Positions 8,853-17,022 of a stretch of 34,688 nucleotides of DNA are shown one piece after another. The first letter of the stretch is position 1. Each line of letters opens with the position of its first letter. The stretch spans positions 1 through 34,688 of the forward strand of contig DJUV01000080.1 of assembly GCA_002440625.1 (NCBI GenBank), written 5' to 3'. The translations under genes and the position numbers were made by a program. The DNA is from Rhodobacteraceae bacterium UBA6273. Its GTDB lineage: Bacteria; Pseudomonadota; Alphaproteobacteria; Rhodobacterales; Rhodobacteraceae. The notes under the pieces were generated by a model. That model did not search any database, had not been told where the DNA came from, and saw only the letters and a list, made by a program, of their open reading frames with translations.

Positions 8853-8866
8853 TGTTACCGCTAAAC
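8853..8866. promoter_or_regulatory. Candidate LacI-family operator upstream of the sugar importer
   Basis: TGTTACCGCTAAAC contains the core TTA-C-CG-C-TAA, an imperfect palindrome centred on CG as in LacI/GalR-family operators. It lies about 190 bp before the ATPase start, in the region 8660-8917 that has no gene. The LacI-family regulator at 10818-11813 on the same strand is a plausible ligand. A weaker CCGG-centred site is at about 8795-8810. The match is by eye. Confidence 0.35.
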
Positions 8867-8917
8867 TTGGGCCAAAACAAACATTTCCAACCTTCGTTTT
8901 CAGAGCCTGTAGTCAGG

Positions 8918-9937
8918 TCACTGAGCCGGGGGCGTCTTGCTGGCGTTCAGGCGTTCCTTCTTCTTGCGGTAGCGCGCATTCATCTGCTCTTCCGCCGCCT
9001 TCGAACCGTCATGGAACGTGCCGACCCAGCGGTCGATCGGGATCAGACCGTCGCCGTAATTCACCTCGAAGTACTTGTGATGGAGGTAGTGGATGTAGGC
9101 ATGGGTATCGACCGCCTGATCCTCGCCGACCTCGACCTTGTCGAAACCGACATGCCCCGGCACCGCGCCGAACCCCGCGAAATGCAACTGGTAAAGCGCG
9201 ACCAGCGGGTTTGACGGAATGATGAGGTGATAGAAGATCGTCGAGAAATAAAGGAGATGCTCGACCGGGTGCATCGACAGCGACGACCAGGGCGAAGGGT
9301 TGATCGAGTTGTGATGGACTGAATGCACCCATTTGTAGAGGAAGGGCGTGTGGATCAGCCGGTGGATGCAGAAGAAATGGAACTCATGGATCACCGGCAC
9401 CACGAGGCACAGGAGCGCGAGGTAGACCGGATTTGCGGCAAAGCTAAGCCAGGGCACATAGCCATTGGCGAAAGCCCATAGCACCAGCACCTCAAGCCCG
9501 GTCCAGATCGGCACGCCTGACAGCAGCCCCCGCAGGAAGTTGTCGAGGTTCTGGCTCTTGAACCAGAACACGTCCGAAGGCGTGTCGGCGGGAAACTTGC
9601 CGTTGTACTTGAAACGGTTGCCTTGTGTGCGCCGGATGTAAAGCTGCAACTCGAAGGCGGAATACCAGAGAAACACCGCCACCGCATTCACCGCCAGAAG
9701 CCAAAGCACCCAGCCCCAGGCCAGCGTCCGCATCACCTCGACTGGCGGGACGATCCAGTTCCACCAGACCAGCGCCGAGACGAAGAAGAGGGCGTTGTAG
9801 GGAAAGAAGTAGTGCGGCAGCCATTTCAGAAGCGCGCGCGGCTGCGGCGGAAAGACGAAAAGCGGCGCCGTCCCCGCAGCTTCGCCGGGGTGATAGTCGC
9901 CGCGCTTGTCGCGCCTGCCGAATTTGAGATCATCCAT
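8918..9937 (-). CDS. Sterol desaturase / fatty acid hydroxylase family membrane protein
   Basis: A 339-residue integral membrane protein of the histidine-rich di-iron superfamily that hydroxylates or desaturates lipids using oxygen. The metal-binding boxes are HRLIH (192-196), HSVHH (205-209), HPVEH (223-227) and HYLHH (283-287), with HEFHFF just before the first. Hydrophobic stretches lie around residues 45-65, 72-95, 143-160 and 170-187. The C-terminus is lysine/arginine-rich and probably cytoplasmic. It begins 11 bases after the PanB-like stop, so the two are co-transcribed. Bacterial members act on sterols, carotenoids, fatty acids, ornithine lipids or alkylglycerols; the substrate here is unknown. 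Confidence 0.88.
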   Translation of the reverse strand: MDDLKFGRRDKRGDYHPGEAAGTAPLFVFPPQPRALLKWLPHYFFPYNALFFVSALVWWNWIVPPVEVMRTLAWGWVLWLLAVNAVAVFLWYSAFELQLYIRRTQGNRFKYNGKFPADTPSDVFWFKSQNLDNFLRGLLSGVPIWTGLEVLVLWAFANGYVPWLSFAANPVYLALLCLVVPVIHEFHFFCIHRLIHTPFLYKWVHSVHHNSINPSPWSSLSMHPVEHLLYFSTIFYHLIIPSNPLVALYQLHFAGFGAVPGHVGFDKVEVGEDQAVDTHAYIHYLHHKYFEVNYGDGLIPIDRWVGTFHDGSKAAEEQMNARYRKKKERLNASKTPPAQ

Positions 9938-9948
9938 GCTTCTTCTCC

Positions 9949-10740
9949 TCAGACCGACCGCGCGCGTTTCTGGAACTCATCATGCTGGCCCGGGTCCATC
10001 CGCACCTCGTGCCGGGGCTCCGGGTAATGGCCGGCGCCGACATCCTCGGCGAAGGCCCTGAAGGCGGCCACACGTTTGGCCTGCATCTCGGCCTCAAGTG
10101 CTGCAAAATCGGCGTACTTCTTCGAATGCCGGGGATAGTGGCCGGTGTTGGTGCCAAGCACGTCCGAGGAGAAGAGATACTGCGTGTCGCAGACATCGCC
10201 GCAGCCCATGCCCATCGTGACCATCGGTGTGGTCCGGGTGATGTGATCGGCCAGCTCCACCGGCACCACCTCGACCTCGATGCAAGCCGCGCCGGCATTC
10301 TCAAGGTCCTTGACCTTGCGCAGGACGGCGAGCGCCTCTTCCGCCGTCTTGCCGATCGCGCGGAACCCGGTCCATGCGGCGAGGTTGGGCACCAGCCCGA
10401 CATGCCCGGTCACCGGAATCCCCTCTCGCGCCATTGCCTCGATGAAGCGGGGCGAGTGGGAACAATAGACCGCATCGGCGCCGCGCTTCAGGATCCTGAA
10501 CCCTTCGCGAATCGCCTCGTCCGGAGAACTGACCATCCCGTGCGGCATCCCGGCCGAGACAAAGGCCAGGGGTGCCGCCGCACGGATCGGCTCAAGCGTA
10601 TGATCGGGTTCGCAGGACAGGATCAGGATGCCGGCTGCAACGGCCGCGGCAGCCTCGGCCCCGCTGTCGACATGAACCTGAAGCCACTTCCTTTGCCCCT
10701 TGGCGGCGATGAGATCGTGGACTGACACCCGGCGCTTCAT
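9949..10740 (-). CDS. Divergent ketopantoate hydroxymethyltransferase (PanB)-like protein
   Basis: A 263-residue protein with the PEP mutase/PanB barrel pattern. True PanB transfers a hydroxymethyl group from methylene-tetrahydrofolate to 2-oxoisovalerate. PanB-like features are GIPVTGHVGLVP (108-118), EVEVVPVELADHIT (155-168) and the MGMGCGDVCDTQYL region that aligns with the family's GIGAG-DGQ segment. The N-terminal half is unusual: the metal-binding DSLGMV-type motif is replaced by LSCEPDHTLEP (41-51), and GADAVYCSHS stands where PanB usually has GADAVKLEGG. The start at 10740 follows GGGAGGGG; a longer frame from 11100 overlaps the regulator gene and is rejected. It sits between a LacI regulator and a desaturase, with no panC nearby, which argues against simple pantothenate synthesis. 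Confidence 0.75.
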   Translation of the reverse strand: MKRRVSVHDLIAAKGQRKWLQVHVDSGAEAAAAVAAGILILSCEPDHTLEPIRAAAPLAFVSAGMPHGMVSSPDEAIREGFRILKRGADAVYCSHSPRFIEAMAREGIPVTGHVGLVPNLAAWTGFRAIGKTAEEALAVLRKVKDLENAGAACIEVEVVPVELADHITRTTPMVTMGMGCGDVCDTQYLFSSDVLGTNTGHYPRHSKKYADFAALEAEMQAKRVAAFRAFAEDVGAGHYPEPRHEVRMDPGQHDEFQKRARSV

Positions 10741-10817
10741 TGCTCCCCTCCCCTTTTCGGAGGTGAGTCTTACCAGAGCCGCCCATGCGCGACATGCGCT
10801 CGCTTGAGCAGATCGGA

Positions 10818-11813
10818 TCAAATGTTCTCGGCGGTCACGGTCGTGAACCGGATCGGCGGGTTGTCGATCCTGAGGTCGGTCAGGCCCAGTCGCGCCAGCA
10901 CAATATTGACCGCGCGCCGCGCCTGCGCTTCGGGCAACTGGTCGAAGATCACATCTGCAACGCCAGACCGCAGCGCACTGGCGCTGGTATCTGTCAGCTC
11001 GTGACCGACAAAGAAGATATGTCGCTTCTGCCGGGACAGGATGTCGAAGAGCTCCGCATTCCCACCGCCCGCGTTGTAGACCGCGACAAGATCGGGCCAT
11101 TCGCGCAGCGCCTCATTCAGCCGCCTTGCGTTCAGCGCGCGGGAATCCTGGCCAAACGCGGTGAAGATCAGGTGATGACGCGGCGCCTCAAGCGCGGTCA
11201 GATAGTCGGAAAAGCCGCGCATCCGCGCGCGGTGGCCCTCATAGGTTCCGCTGTGGCAGAGCGCCAGCACGGGGCCGCCTGCCGCGCACATCCGCGACAG
11301 CATCAGCCCCGCCGTCCGTCCGACCGAGTAATTCTCGATTCCGACGAAATCGGCCTCGTCGGCGATCCGCTCGACCACCTGCACGACCGGCAGCCCGGCG
11401 GCGACCGCCGCCTTCAGCGCATCGCGCACCGGACCGGCATCCGGGGCGGCGACGACCAGCCCCGCGCGGGGCAGCTTCGCCTCGGTGATGTGCCGGGCGA
11501 TCGCCTCGGGATCGGATTCGTCGAGATGCGTGATGATAAGCTGCACCGAACGGTCAAGCGTGGCCGCGATGCGCTGAAACGACCGCGTAAGCCGGGTGTA
11601 GAAGGCTGAATCCGGGCGAACCAGCAGGATCTCGATGCGCAGGATGCCACGGTGCAATTCCGGCAACCGCCCCGGCCAGTCGAGCGCGCGCGCCGCCGCG
11701 ACAACCTTCATCACCTTTTCCGGCCGGACGCCGCCACGACCGTTCAGCACCCGTTCGGCAGTCGCCCGCCCGACACCGGCGCGTTCGGCAATCATCTGAA
11801 ACGTCGGCTTCAC
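10818..11813 (-). CDS. LacI-family transcriptional regulator
   Basis: A 331-residue repressor/activator. The N-terminal helix-turn-helix reads TFQMIAERAGVGRATAERVL and is followed by the hinge region, then a periplasmic-binding-protein-like effector domain (about 60-331) with IARHITEAKLPRAGLVVAAP, VGIENYSVGRTAGLML, HSGTYEGHRARMRGFSDYL and AVYNAGGGNAE. I use the GTG at 11813 because it places the helix-turn-helix at residue 5, as in the family; no ATG fits and the ribosome-binding site is weak. It lies 77 bp upstream of the PanB-like gene and may be co-transcribed with it. A sugar effector is likely, and the nearby sugar importer is a plausible target. Confidence 0.9.
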   Translation of the reverse strand: MKPTFQMIAERAGVGRATAERVLNGRGGVRPEKVMKVVAAARALDWPGRLPELHRGILRIEILLVRPDSAFYTRLTRSFQRIAATLDRSVQLIITHLDESDPEAIARHITEAKLPRAGLVVAAPDAGPVRDALKAAVAAGLPVVQVVERIADEADFVGIENYSVGRTAGLMLSRMCAAGGPVLALCHSGTYEGHRARMRGFSDYLTALEAPRHHLIFTAFGQDSRALNARRLNEALREWPDLVAVYNAGGGNAELFDILSRQKRHIFFVGHELTDTSASALRSGVADVIFDQLPEAQARRAVNIVLARLGLTDLRIDNPPIRFTTVTAENI

Positions 11814-12030
11814 GATCTCGCCCGCTCTGCTTTCCGTCTGCCGGGGCCTTCCCCCGATGATCCGGGATTGCCCCCTATCTGGTCTAGTTGAAGCCAGCCG
11901 CCGAAAACAAGGGCGACGCTGCGTGGCGCGCCTTCCGCCGCCTGCCCTGAAAATCACTGGACCCTCGGGGCCGCCCTGCTTCATATGGCGGCGGCGCGGC
12001 GGCGCGCCGGCCAGTTTCCGGGATCAGACG

Positions 12031-12687
12031 ATGAACCTTCAAAGCCTTCGCAGCGCCCTTCGCGACGTGGTGACGAAGATGTCCGACGGCACCGATGCGG
12101 CGCATGATCTCGCCCACGCCGATAGGGTCTGGTCCCAGGCGCGCACCATCGCGATGGGTGAGGGCGTCGATCTCGCCCCGGTCCTTCTTTGCGCGGCCTA
12201 TCTTCATGACATTGTGTCGCTGCCGAAGGACCATCCGAAACGCGACCGCGCGGCGATGATGTCGGCCTCGGCTGCCGGGCCGGTGATGCAGGCGCTTGGC
12301 CTGTCTCCGACCGAGATCGCCCGCGCCCGCCACGCGATCGAGGCGCATTCCTATTCCGGCGGCACGCCGCCAAGCTCTGCCGAGGCGCGGGTGCTGCGCG
12401 ACGCCGACCGGCTTGAGGCGCTGGGCGCCATTGGTGTCGCGCGCTGTTTCGCAGTGTCGGGCGCGCTCAATCGAACGCTCTTTCACCCGGAAGACCCTTT
12501 CGCCCGCGACCGGCCTCTCGATGACACCGCCTATGCGCTCGATCATTTCGCGGTAAAGCTCCTGAAGCTTCCCGATACCTTCCTGACCCCCACGGGCCGC
12601 AAGCTGGCCGAGGAGCGCGCCGAACGGATGCGCCGTTACCTTGCCGATCTGGCGGTTGAGCTGAACTCACCGCCGCCGGGCTGGTAG
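12031..12687 (+). CDS. HD-domain phosphohydrolase
   Basis: A 218-residue cytoplasmic protein of the HD superfamily, resembling YedJ-type metal-dependent phosphohydrolases. Candidate metal ligands are His25/His29 (AAHDLAHADRV), the doublet His59-Asp60 (AAYLHDIVSLP) and the later Asp in LRDADRLEALGA. The start at 12031 is the first in-frame ATG giving the normal N-terminus; its ribosome-binding site is weak. It stands alone on the plus strand and ends two bases before the convergent EamA gene. The 217 bp upstream separates it from the divergent LacI gene and should hold both promoters; no clear element is recognisable there. Substrate unknown, probably a nucleotide or other phosphoester. Confidence 0.82.
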   Translation: MNLQSLRSALRDVVTKMSDGTDAAHDLAHADRVWSQARTIAMGEGVDLAPVLLCAAYLHDIVSLPKDHPKRDRAAMMSASAAGPVMQALGLSPTEIARARHAIEAHSYSGGTPPSSAEARVLRDADRLEALGAIGVARCFAVSGALNRTLFHPEDPFARDRPLDDTAYALDHFAVKLLKLPDTFLTPTGRKLAEERAERMRRYLADLAVELNSPPPGW

Positions 12688-12689
12688 GG

Positions 12690-13583
12690 TCAATCCGCCG
12701 TGGTGGCGCTTGCCGTCGCCACCTGTTTCGAAAGCTGCACCGCGAGGATACCGGCGGCGACGATGGCGACGCCGATCAGGTCGAACGGGCCGAGGCTTTC
12801 GCCAAGCAGGACCGCCGCGACGGCAACACCGAAGAACGGATTGAGGAAATGGTAGGTCGCGGCCCTGACCGCGCCGATCCGCGCCACCAGACGGAACCAG
12901 ACCCAGGTCGCGAACAGGCCCGGCACCGCCGTGGTGTAAAGAAAGGCCCACATAAGGCGCGGCGTCCAGTGAACCGGCTGGCCGCGTTCGAAGATGAGCG
13001 CCACCACCGCCAGCACCGCCGCGCCGACGAACATCTGCAAGCCGACGATCATCAGGACATTGCCGCCCGACGACGCCCCGCGTGCCGTCAGCGTCGCCAC
13101 CGCCAGCGCCAGCGCGCCCAAGCCGCAAAGGACGATGCCCGCCATGCTGACCCCGCCCGAAAGCCGCGCGCCCATGATGATCGTGACGCCGACCACCCCG
13201 GCGACAAGGCCGGCGATGCCGAGGGGCCGCACCTTCTGGCCAAGGAAGACCCAGCCGAGAACCGCCACCAGAAGCGGCATGGTCGAGGCGATGATCGCGG
13301 CGAGCGAGGCCTCCACCCACTGCATCGCCACGAAGTTGAGGCCCAGATAGAGCGCGTTTTGGCAAAGACCAAAGATCACCACCGACCGCCACTGCGCCCG
13401 TGTCAGGTGCCAGCTTTGCCCCGCTGCCTTGGCGATGGCGACGCCGATCAGGCCCGAAATGAAGAACCGCGCCGCAAGCGCCGTCATCGGCGGCGCATCA
13501 GCAACGATCATCCGCGCCGAGGTGAAGGCCGACGACCACATCAGCGCGAAGGCGAGGCCCATCAGTACCGATCGGAAGTCCAT
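12690..13583 (-). CDS. EamA/DMT-family drug/metabolite exporter
   Basis: A 297-residue inner-membrane protein with about ten hydrophobic helices in two EamA repeats. Family landmarks are LMWSSAFTSARMIVADAPP at the N-terminus, ARFFISGLIG, YLGLNFVAMQWVEASLAAII, VLGWVFLGQKVRPLGIAGLV, and in the second half HWTPRLMWAFLYTTAVPGL and YHFLNPFFGVAVAAVLLGES. Members export amino acids, purines or other small metabolites. It lies 61 bp downstream of azlD on the same strand and may be the last gene of an ilvD-azlC-azlD-eamA unit. Confidence 0.92.
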   Translation of the reverse strand: MDFRSVLMGLAFALMWSSAFTSARMIVADAPPMTALAARFFISGLIGVAIAKAAGQSWHLTRAQWRSVVIFGLCQNALYLGLNFVAMQWVEASLAAIIASTMPLLVAVLGWVFLGQKVRPLGIAGLVAGVVGVTIIMGARLSGGVSMAGIVLCGLGALALAVATLTARGASSGGNVLMIVGLQMFVGAAVLAVVALIFERGQPVHWTPRLMWAFLYTTAVPGLFATWVWFRLVARIGAVRAATYHFLNPFFGVAVAAVLLGESLGPFDLIGVAIVAAGILAVQLSKQVATASATTAD

Positions 13584-13644
13584 CTGCCTGCTCCTTGCCG
13601 CGCCCGTGCTTCGTGGCCCGCCGGGACGTCGGTTGCAAGGGGCC

Positions 13645-13938
13645 TTAGGCCAGATGCCGGAACAGCACCACCGCGCCGATCCCGGCGATCATTGTCAGCG
13701 GCAGGCTGCGGCTTACCCCAGCCACCGCGGCCGAGACCAGCGCCGCCGCCCATTCCGCCGGCCCGCCGCGCATCAGGATGACCGTGACCAGCGCCACGAT
13801 GATCGTCCCCGGCAGCGCCCGGAACGCCGCCGCCCAGCCGCCATGCGCCGGCAACCGCCGACCGAGAAGATAGCCGCCGAGCCGCAGCGAGAAGGTCGCT
13901 GCAGCAAGCGAGAGGGTGATGAACCAGAAATCAGCCAC
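13645..13938 (-). CDS. azlD: AzlD-family branched-chain amino acid exporter subunit
   Basis: A 97-residue protein with about three or four membrane helices, the small partner of AzlC. The AzlD pattern is visible: FWFITLSLAAATFSLRLGGY, FRALPGTIIVALVTVILM and LPLTMIAGIGAVVLFRHL. Two starts are possible: GTG at 13938, overlapping the azlC stop by eight bases, or TTG at 13959, seven codons earlier. I prefer GTG because it gives the compact N-terminus VADFWF typical of the family. AzlC and AzlD together export branched-chain amino acids and analogues. Confidence 0.85.
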   Translation of the reverse strand: MADFWFITLSLAAATFSLRLGGYLLGRRLPAHGGWAAAFRALPGTIIVALVTVILMRGGPAEWAAALVSAAVAGVSRSLPLTMIAGIGAVVLFRHLA

Positions 13939-14620
13939 GGCCACGCAGCCCTGCCGCAACGGCCCCCGAAAGCCCCGCCGCGATCAGCGACCAGGACGGG
14001 TCGAGCGGCGTCAGCCCGACCATCGCCGCCGCGACAGCCACCGACACGCCCCAAGGCAGAAGGTCAATCGCGGCTCCGCGCCAGAGGCCGCGCAGGATTG
14101 CGATGAAGGCCGCCGCAAAGGCGAAGTCGATGCCGAGCGCGCGGGGTTCGGGAATGGCGGAGGCGAGGACCGCCCCGGTCGCCGTCGCCGCGATCCAGAG
14201 GACGAACTGCACAAGGCCGCCGCCGACGAAATACCAGTAGCCCGCAGGCCGCCCGGCATTCTGCGCCGCATGCATCATCGCCCAGTTCTCATCCGCCGCC
14301 ATATGCGCGCCCAGCGCCACCTGCCACGCGGGCCGGCCCCTGAACTGGTCGCGCAGCGAGGCGGTGATGAGAAGTAGCCTGAGGTTGAGCGCGATGCCCG
14401 CGATCACCGCCGCCCCGGCGCCTGCCCCCGCCACGATCCGCTCGATGGCGACGATCTGCGACGAGCCGGCAAAGACGATGGCGCTCATCATCCCGGTATG
14501 GAGCCCGTCCATCCCGGCCTGTGCCGCCAGCACGCCGAAGGCGAGGCCATAGATGCCGACGCCGATGGCCAAGGGCGTGATGTCCTTCGCTCCGGCAAGA
14601 AGCTCGTTACGTACCGGCAT
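13931..14620 (-). CDS. azlC: AzlC-family branched-chain amino acid exporter
   Basis: A 229-residue inner-membrane protein, the large subunit of the AzlCD/YgaZH exporter. Characteristic segments are ITPLAIGVGIYGLAFGVLA, SAIVFAGSSQIVAIERI (the conserved FAGSAQ-like motif), NLRLLLITASL and GAHMAADENWAM. The start is ATG at 14620, with a GTG two codons upstream as alternative; the ribosome-binding site is poor. It lies 15 bases after the ilvD stop, so export is probably co-expressed with the biosynthetic dehydratase, possibly by translational coupling. Confidence 0.92.
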   Translation of the reverse strand: MPVRNELLAGAKDITPLAIGVGIYGLAFGVLAAQAGMDGLHTGMMSAIVFAGSSQIVAIERIVAGAGAGAAVIAGIALNLRLLLITASLRDQFRGRPAWQVALGAHMAADENWAMMHAAQNAGRPAGYWYFVGGGLVQFVLWIAATATGAVLASAIPEPRALGIDFAFAAAFIAILRGLWRGAAIDLLPWGVSVAVAAAMVGLTPLDPSWSLIAAGLSGAVAAGLRGRG

Positions 14621-14635
14621 GACCACAACCGTCCG

Positions 14636-16465
14636 TCAGATGTTCCTGACTGCGCCCTTGGAGGCGCTGGTCGTCAGCGCCGCATAGGCCCGAAGCGCTG
14701 CGCTGACCTTCCGCTGGCGCGGTTGGTCCGGCTGCCAGCCCTTTGCGTCGCGCGCCTTGCGGCGCTCAGTCAGAACCGCGTCATCGACGGCAAGGTGAAT
14801 ACGCCGGTTCGGGATGTCGATCTCGATCCGGTCCCCGGTTTCGACAAGGCCGATGGTGCCGCCTTCGGCCGCCTCGGGCGAGACATGGCCGATGGAAAGC
14901 CCCGAAGAGCCGCCGGAAAAGCGGCCATCGGTCACCAGCGCGCAATCCTTGCCGAGGCCTTTCGACTTCAGATAGCTCGTCGGATACAGCATCTCCTGCA
15001 TCCCCGGCCCGCCGCGCGGCCCTTCGTAGCGGATCAGCACCACCTCGCCCGGCTTCACCTTGCCGGTCAGGATCGCCGAGACGGAATCGTCCTGGCTTTC
15101 GAAGATATGCGCGGTGCCGTTGAACTTCAGGATCGACTCGTCCACCCCCGCCGTCTTCACGATGCAACCATCTTCGGCAAGGTTGCCGTAAAGCACCGCC
15201 AGCCCGCCGTCCTTGGAAAAAGCATGGTCCGCACTGCGGATCACCCCGGCTTCGCGGTCCAGATCGACATTGGGATAGCGGCGGCTCTGGCTGAAGGCGA
15301 CCTGCGTCGGCACGCCACCGGGGGCGGCGGCGAAGAATTCATGGACTGAGTTCGACGTGGTGCGCTTCACATCCCAGCGCTCCAGCGCCTCGCCGAGGGA
15401 ACCGGCGTGTACACTGCCGACGGAGGTGTTGAGAAGCCCGGCGCGGTCCAGCTCACCCAGAATCGCCATGATCCCGCCGGCGCGGTGGACATCCTCCATA
15501 TGTACGTCGGATTTCGCCGGCGCGACCTTGCAAAGCACCGGCACCCGGCGCGACAGGCGGTCGATATCGGACATCGTGAAATCAACCTCGGCCTCCTGCG
15601 CGGCGGCAAGAAGGTGAAGCACGGTGTTGGTCGAACCGCCCATCGCGATATCAAGCGTCATTGCGTTCTCGAAGGCGGCAAAGCTCGCGATCGACCGCGG
15701 CAGGACGGAGGCATCCTCGCCCTCGTAGTACCGCTTCGCCAGATCGACGACGAGATGCCCCGCCTCGACGAAAAGCCGCTTGCGGTCGGCATGGGTGGCA
15801 AGGGTCGAGCCGTTGCCGGGAAGCGACAGGCCCAGCGCCTCGGTCAGGCAGTTCATCGAATTGGCGGTGAACATGCCCGAGCATGACCCGCAGGTCGGGC
15901 AGGCCGACCGCTCGATCACATCGACCTGGGCGTCGCTGATCTTGTCATCGGCCGCCGCCACCATCGCATCGACGAGGTCGAGCGCATGTTCCTTGCCCTC
16001 CCAAACGACCTTGCCGGCTTCCATCGGTCCGCCCGAGACGAAGACGCAAGGGATGTTCAGACGAAGCGCCGCCATCAGCATGCCGGGCGTGATCTTGTCG
16101 CAGTTCGAAATGCAGACCATCGCATCGGCGCAATGCGCATTGACCATATATTCGACAGAGTCGGCGATCAGTTCGCGTGAGGGCAGCGAATAGAGCATCC
16201 CGTCATGGCCCATGGCGATACCGTCATCGACGGCGATGGTGTTGAACTCCTTCGCCACGCCGCCCGCCGCCTCAACTTCACGCGCGACCATCTGGCCGAG
16301 GTCTTTCAGGTGCACGTGGCCCGGTACGAACTGGGTGAAGGAGTTGACGATGGCGATGATCGGCTTGCCGAAATCGCTGTCCTTCATGCCGGTCGCGCGC
16401 CAGAGGCCGCGCGCCCCGGCCATGTTGCGTCCGTGCGTGGTGGTGCGGGAACGGTAAGCGGGCAT
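14636..16465 (-). CDS. ilvD: Dihydroxy-acid dehydratase
   Basis: A 609-residue cytoplasmic iron-sulfur enzyme that dehydrates 2,3-dihydroxy-isovalerate and 2,3-dihydroxy-3-methylvalerate to the keto acid precursors of valine, isoleucine and leucine. The whole protein follows the E. coli enzyme closely: [45 protein letters not shown] with Cys122, [17 protein letters not shown] with Cys195, and [17 protein letters not shown] and [19 protein letters not shown] near the end. This is the type thought to carry an oxygen-sensitive 4Fe-4S cluster. The length is normal. It is followed directly by azlC and preceded by the HU terminator. Confidence 0.98.
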   Translation of the reverse strand: MPAYRSRTTTHGRNMAGARGLWRATGMKDSDFGKPIIAIVNSFTQFVPGHVHLKDLGQMVAREVEAAGGVAKEFNTIAVDDGIAMGHDGMLYSLPSRELIADSVEYMVNAHCADAMVCISNCDKITPGMLMAALRLNIPCVFVSGGPMEAGKVVWEGKEHALDLVDAMVAAADDKISDAQVDVIERSACPTCGSCSGMFTANSMNCLTEALGLSLPGNGSTLATHADRKRLFVEAGHLVVDLAKRYYEGEDASVLPRSIASFAAFENAMTLDIAMGGSTNTVLHLLAAAQEAEVDFTMSDIDRLSRRVPVLCKVAPAKSDVHMEDVHRAGGIMAILGELDRAGLLNTSVGSVHAGSLGEALERWDVKRTTSNSVHEFFAAAPGGVPTQVAFSQSRRYPNVDLDREAGVIRSADHAFSKDGGLAVLYGNLAEDGCIVKTAGVDESILKFNGTAHIFESQDDSVSAILTGKVKPGEVVLIRYEGPRGGPGMQEMLYPTSYLKSKGLGKDCALVTDGRFSGGSSGLSIGHVSPEAAEGGTIGLVETGDRIEIDIPNRRIHLAVDDAVLTERRKARDAKGWQPDQPRQRKVSAALRAYAALTTSASKGAVRNI

Positions 16466-16558
16466 GGCGTTTCCTCCTGATGCGGCGGCGAACCTAGCGA
16501 AGCTTTTCGGGCTGGGCCACAGCGATTTCCCGCATTTCTGGCGGATTCCGACCGGCCC

Positions 16559-16585
16559 AAAAGAAAAGGCCGCCCGAAGGCGGCC
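16559..16585 (-). terminator. Rho-independent terminator of the HU gene
   Basis: On the minus strand: GGCCGCC, loop TTCG, GGCGGCC (perfect 7-bp stem with a stable UUCG-type tetraloop), followed by TTTTCTTTT. It begins about 20 bases after the HU stop, isolates HU from ilvD, and is the clearest terminator in the window. Confidence 0.93.
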
Positions 16586-16606
16586 CTCGTCAGCATTTCC
16601 GACCGA

Positions 16607-16894
16607 TCAGCCGTTCACGCTTTCCTTCAGCGCCTTGGCGATGGCGACCTTCACCACCTTGTCGGCGGGCTTCGTCATCGACTCACCAGTCGCCGGGTTG
16701 CGCACCTGGCGCTCCGGGCGGGCGCGGCACTGGACTTTGCCGATCCCAGGCAGCGTCACCGCGCCACCGGAAGCAACCTCGCGGGTCACGACGGACGCGA
16801 TTGCGTCGAGGGCCGAAGAAGCGGTCTTCTTGTCGGCGCCCATTTCCTCGGCCAGGGCCGCAACGAGCTGGGTCTTGGTCATCGGTTTGGACAT
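16607..16894 (-). CDS. HU/IHF-family DNA-binding protein (HU)
   Basis: A 95-residue nucleoid protein that bends and compacts DNA. The fold signature is complete: N-terminal helices TKTQLVAALAEEMGADKK, then VTLPGIGKV and the DNA-clasping arm motif RNPATGE (65-71), with a short lysine-containing tail. The ATG at 16894 is preceded by GAGGAG at ideal distance; an upstream in-frame start at 16918 would add residues unlike HU. It has its own strong terminator and a 128-bp upstream region, so it is probably monocistronic. Confidence 0.96.
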   Translation of the reverse strand: MSKPMTKTQLVAALAEEMGADKKTASSALDAIASVVTREVASGGAVTLPGIGKVQCRARPERQVRNPATGESMTKPADKVVKVAIAKALKESVNG

Positions 16895-16912
16895 GTCTGT
16901 CTCCTCGCTGTG

Positions 16913-16927
16913 CCCCACTTAATGGGG
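16913..16927 (-). promoter_or_regulatory. Small hairpin in the HU 5' untranslated region
   Basis: CCCCA, loop TTAAG, TGGGG on the minus strand, 18 bases before the HU start and just ahead of its ribosome-binding site. In the same gap, TTTTGCCCAT occurs twice about 20 bp apart (about 16993-17023), next to the amn stop. Either could affect HU expression; no function is shown. Confidence 0.3.
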
Positions 16928-17022
16928 GGCATTCTGCGCCAGTTGGCGTCATATGGTGCTGCTACACAATCTTTTGGGCTTCAAGGCAAGCAGTTTTGCC
17001 CATTTTCGGGGATTTTTGCCCA

